A stretch of DNA of 33,707 nucleotides from an uncultured Hungatella sp. Lineage in GTDB: Bacteria; Bacillota; Clostridia; Lachnospirales; Lachnospiraceae. Below the pieces are notes generated by a model. That model saw only the letters and a list, made by a program, of their open reading frames with translations. It was not told the DNA's origin and did not search any database. The stretch's first letter is position 1. Every line of letters starts with the position of its first letter. Location of the stretch: NCBI GenBank assembly GCA_947089145.1, contig CAMUJH010000047.1:1-33707 (forward strand), in the 5' to 3' direction. Shown piece by piece: positions 31,296 to 33,707 of the stretch. Made by a program: the position numbers and the translations under genes.

Positions 31296-32468
31296 ATGGA
31301 AAAAGAAATGGGATGGACAAAAGAATACGGTCAAGCTCTGATTGGCTTTTACCGACAGGCCATACAGACGCGCAGCTATTCAGACGAAGAAGGCGATATG
31401 GCCAGATTGACAGAGGCCAAAATGAAGGAACTGGGTTATGATGAGGTATACATAGACTCCACAGGAAACGTAGTGGGACGGGTGGGAAACGGCCCGAAGA
31501 TTATCCATTTTGATTCTCATATGGACAATGTAAAGGTGAATGATCCGGAAAACTGGATTGTGCCGCCCTTTTCAGCGGAGATCGTAGACGGGCAGATCTA
31601 CGGCAGGGGCAGCGTGGATATGAAAGGCGGCCTCAGCGCATCGGTATTTGCGGCGGCTTTGGCAAAGAAACAGGGACTTCTGGACAAAAAGACGGTTTAT
31701 GTCACAGGTTCTGTGTGCGAAGAATACTGTGACGGAGTGTGTCTGGAACATTTTTACAGGGAAAGCGGCGTAAAGCCGGATGTGTGCATTATCTGCGAGC
31801 CTTCGGACAATACGATCACGCTTGGCCATACAGGAAAAGTACAGGCCGTGATCAAAACGTATGGCGTATCCGCTCACGGTTCTGCGCCGGAGAAGGGGAT
31901 CAATGCCGTATATGAAATGGCGGAGATCATCAGCCGTGTGGAAGCGTTAAATAAGAAACTTCGCACTGTGCCTGGAGGCGGAACCATTGTGCTGTCCCAC
32001 ATTTCCTGTGAAACAGCGTCTTTGAACGCGGTCCCCAGCATGTGCCGGATTTATCTGGACCGGCGGCTGCGTCCGGGAGAATGCGTGGAACAGGCAAAGG
32101 CGGAAATGGAGGCCTTGATTGCAGACAGGCATAGGGCGTCCTGGGAATTGGGAACTTTGCATCATACCAGCTGGACCGGTGCTGAATTGGCATATGAACC
32201 TGCCCATGAACCTTGGAAAATAGATGAAGACGCACCTTTGACAATGGCCTGCAGACAGGCTTATGAGGATGTGTTTGGCCAAAAGCCTGATTCATATGAT
32301 TTCTGGGACTTCGGAACAAATGCGGTGGTGCCTGTGTCTATGGGAGTTGCTGCCATTGGCTTTGGCCCGGGAGAGTATAAGCTGGCCCACATGACTAACG
32401 AGCACTGTGACCCTGAAAAGGTAAAAGATGCCTGCCGGTTTTACACGGAACTAATAAGATTGCTGTAA
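31296..32468 (+). CDS. ygeY: YgeY-type M20 family metallohydrolase
   Basis: A 390-residue M20 peptidase/deacylase. The metal sites are FDSHMDNV, GRGSVDMKGG and CEEYCDG, with CEPSDNTITLGHTG and the dimerisation domain from SAHGSAPEKG. The C-terminal LAHMTNEHCD has the last metal His. This matches the YgeY family found next to dpaL (ygeX) in E. coli and sometimes described as selenium-metabolism-linked. ATG 31296 is best spaced from GGAGGAA; ATG 31293 and ATG 31278 are alternatives. It would release an amino acid, perhaps diaminopropionate, from a conjugate for the next enzyme (inference). Confidence 0.88.
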   Translation: MEKEMGWTKEYGQALIGFYRQAIQTRSYSDEEGDMARLTEAKMKELGYDEVYIDSTGNVVGRVGNGPKIIHFDSHMDNVKVNDPENWIVPPFSAEIVDGQIYGRGSVDMKGGLSASVFAAALAKKQGLLDKKTVYVTGSVCEEYCDGVCLEHFYRESGVKPDVCIICEPSDNTITLGHTGKVQAVIKTYGVSAHGSAPEKGINAVYEMAEIISRVEALNKKLRTVPGGGTIVLSHISCETASLNAVPSMCRIYLDRRLRPGECVEQAKAEMEALIADRHRASWELGTLHHTSWTGAELAYEPAHEPWKIDEDAPLTMACRQAYEDVFGQKPDSYDFWDFGTNAVVPVSMGVAAIGFGPGEYKLAHMTNEHCDPEKVKDACRFYTELIRLL

Positions 32469-32501
32469 TCTGGGGGAATCAAAAGACAGGAGAAAGCGGA
32501 T

Positions 32502-33707
32502 ATGGAAAGCGGAATAAAAGCAGTACATTTGCACCGTAAGACAGGGGAAACCCGGCATCGGGAGGAAAGATTTGGGATAAAATGTGCCCAAAGGGCCTGG
32601 AATTTTCACAGGACTTTTCCTGAGTATTCTATGACGCCATTAATCAATTTAAAAAATCTGGCCGGAAAGTCAGGCGTGGAAAGCATCTATGTAAAGGATG
32701 AAAGCTTCCGTTTTGGACTGAACGCGTTTAAAGTGCTGGGAGGAAGCTATTGCATCGGAAGCTATATGGGGAAACGCTTAGGGCTGGACATCAGTGAGGT
32801 TTCCTATGAAATGCTCAGAAGCAGGGAGACAAGAGATCGGCTTGGAAGCCTGACGTTTGTAACAGCAACAGACGGAAACCATGGGCGGGGAATTGCATGG
32901 ACGGCAAACCGCCTGGGACACAAAAGCGTAGTTTATATGCCAAAAGGAAGCGCCAGAGAGCGGCTGGCCCATATCCGGGAATTGGGGGCAGAGGCACATG
33001 TGAAAGAATTTAATTATGATGATACAGTACGGTATGCCAGAGAGATGGCCCAAAAATACGGCTGGATTCTGGTGCAGGATACAGCCTGGGAGGGATATGA
33101 GGAGATTCCGGGCTGGATTATGGAAGGATATGCCACAATGGCCTTGGAAGCCTGGAAACAGTTAAAAGGAGTAAAACCGACCCATATTTTTCTCCAGGCT
33201 GGAGTAGGGGCTATGGCAGGGGCAGTCGCAGGATTTTTCTCCAGCTTATGGCTTGATGAAGAAAAACCCTTCATAACAATTGTGGAGCCTAACAAGGCGG
33301 ACTGTATTTATCGCACCGCCATGGCTGATGATGGAAAACTTCATGGAGTGAGGGGACACATGAATACAATCATGGCGGGGCTTGCCTGTGGGGAGCCATG
33401 CCCCATTGGCTGGAAAGTACTCCAGGACTATGGTGACTGTTTTATCTCCATGCCGGACTGGGTTGCTGCTAATGGAATGCGTATTTTAGGCAGTCCTATG
33501 GGAAATGATCAAAGGATTATATCAGGTGAAAGCGGAGCGGCAGCAGTTGGGCTTGCTGTGGAAGTTCTCAGGGAGAAAAAACTGGACTGGCTGAAAACGG
33601 AATTGAAACTGGATCGGGAATCACGAATCCTATGTTTTTCTACAGAAGGAGATACAGATAAGGAAAATTATCGGAGGATTGTGTGGGACGGCTTGTATTC
33701 TAAGCTA
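32502..33707 (+). CDS. dpaL: 2,3-diaminopropionate ammonia-lyase (3' end cut by window)
   Basis: 402 codons are visible with no stop before the edge. E. coli DpaL is about 398 residues, so the gene is nearly complete. It is a fold-type II PLP enzyme turning 2,3-diaminopropionate (and D-serine) into pyruvate and ammonia through 2-aminoacrylate. Lys77 in RFGLNAFKVLGG holds PLP, at the same number as in the E. coli enzyme. The acid/base aspartates are Asp124 in TATDGNHGRG and Asp193 in VQDTAWEGYEEIP. SGESGAAAVGL is the phosphate-side loop. ATG 32502 follows ACAGGAGAAAG, 33 bp after ygeY. Confidence 0.95.
   Translation, partial: MESGIKAVHLHRKTGETRHREERFGIKCAQRAWNFHRTFPEYSMTPLINLKNLAGKSGVESIYVKDESFRFGLNAFKVLGGSYCIGSYMGKRLGLDISEVSYEMLRSRETRDRLGSLTFVTATDGNHGRGIAWTANRLGHKSVVYMPKGSARERLAHIRELGAEAHVKEFNYDDTVRYAREMAQKYGWILVQDTAWEGYEEIPGWIMEGYATMALEAWKQLKGVKPTHIFLQAGVGAMAGAVAGFFSSLWLDEEKPFITIVEPNKADCIYRTAMADDGKLHGVRGHMNTIMAGLACGEPCPIGWKVLQDYGDCFISMPDWVAANGMRILGSPMGNDQRIISGESGAAAVGLAVEVLREKKLDWLKTELKLDRESRILCFSTEGDTDKENYRRIVWDGLYSKL

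Overview
The window reads as a chromosomal segment of an anaerobic gut-type Firmicute, most likely a Lachnospiraceae / Clostridium cluster XIVa organism (inference). Grounds: strong AGGAGG ribosome sites, moderate GC, tight operons, YesM/YesN-type two-component genes with CUT1 sugar ABC genes, and diaminopropionate ammonia-lyase next to a YgeY-type hydrolase. I see no tRNA, rRNA, CRISPR array or phage genes. The only mobile-element trace is the 3' end of a group II intron (domain V remnant, domain VI and 3' splice site) at the left edge.

Region A (1-7.7 kb): intron end and 3' exon, then a metal-dependent amidohydrolase of the decarboxylase type, an Asp-Al_Ex family exchanger, an AraC regulator, a single-domain Fe-S old-yellow-enzyme reductase, a short-chain dehydrogenase and a large fumarate-reductase-like flavoprotein. 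It looks like a reductive catabolic operon for an unidentified carboxylate. Decarboxylase plus exchanger suggests a precursor/product antiport cycle. Region B (7.7-8.18 kb): a gene-end remnant, a terminator, an 11-codon ORF with a strong ribosome site, and a consensus promoter covered by nested inverted repeats. Region C (8.18-10.84 kb): metY-cysK-rrf2, a cysteine/homocysteine synthesis operon that appears to be autoregulated by its Rrf2 repressor. Region D (11.0-12.8 kb): a divergent FMN-barrel protein / HxlR regulator pair and an XRE regulator.

Region E (13.0-19.9 kb) is the most notable system: C-S beta-lyase, APC permease, HutI-like amidohydrolase, RidA, M20 N-deacylase and a second C-S beta-lyase, ending in a strong terminator and headed by a dyad operator facing the XRE gene. 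Together they could import N-acylated or dipeptidyl cysteine S-conjugates, deacylate them, split the C-S bond and clear the 2-aminoacrylate formed.

Region F (20.0-30.3 kb): a CE4 deacetylase followed by a glycan locus: lipoprotein sugar binder, a cytoplasmic SASA esterase-GH115 alpha-glucuronidase fusion, a YesM/YesN-type two-component pair and two CUT1 permeases. It fits uptake and intracellular trimming of acetylated, glucuronate-decorated oligosaccharides. No ATPase gene is present, so a shared MsmK-type ATPase is presumed. Region G (30.2-33.7 kb): an AraC regulator divergent from ygeY and dpaL; dpaL runs off the right edge within a few codons of its end. DpaL and the C-S lyases both pass through 2-aminoacrylate, so sulfur and amino-acid elimination chemistry links regions C, E and G.
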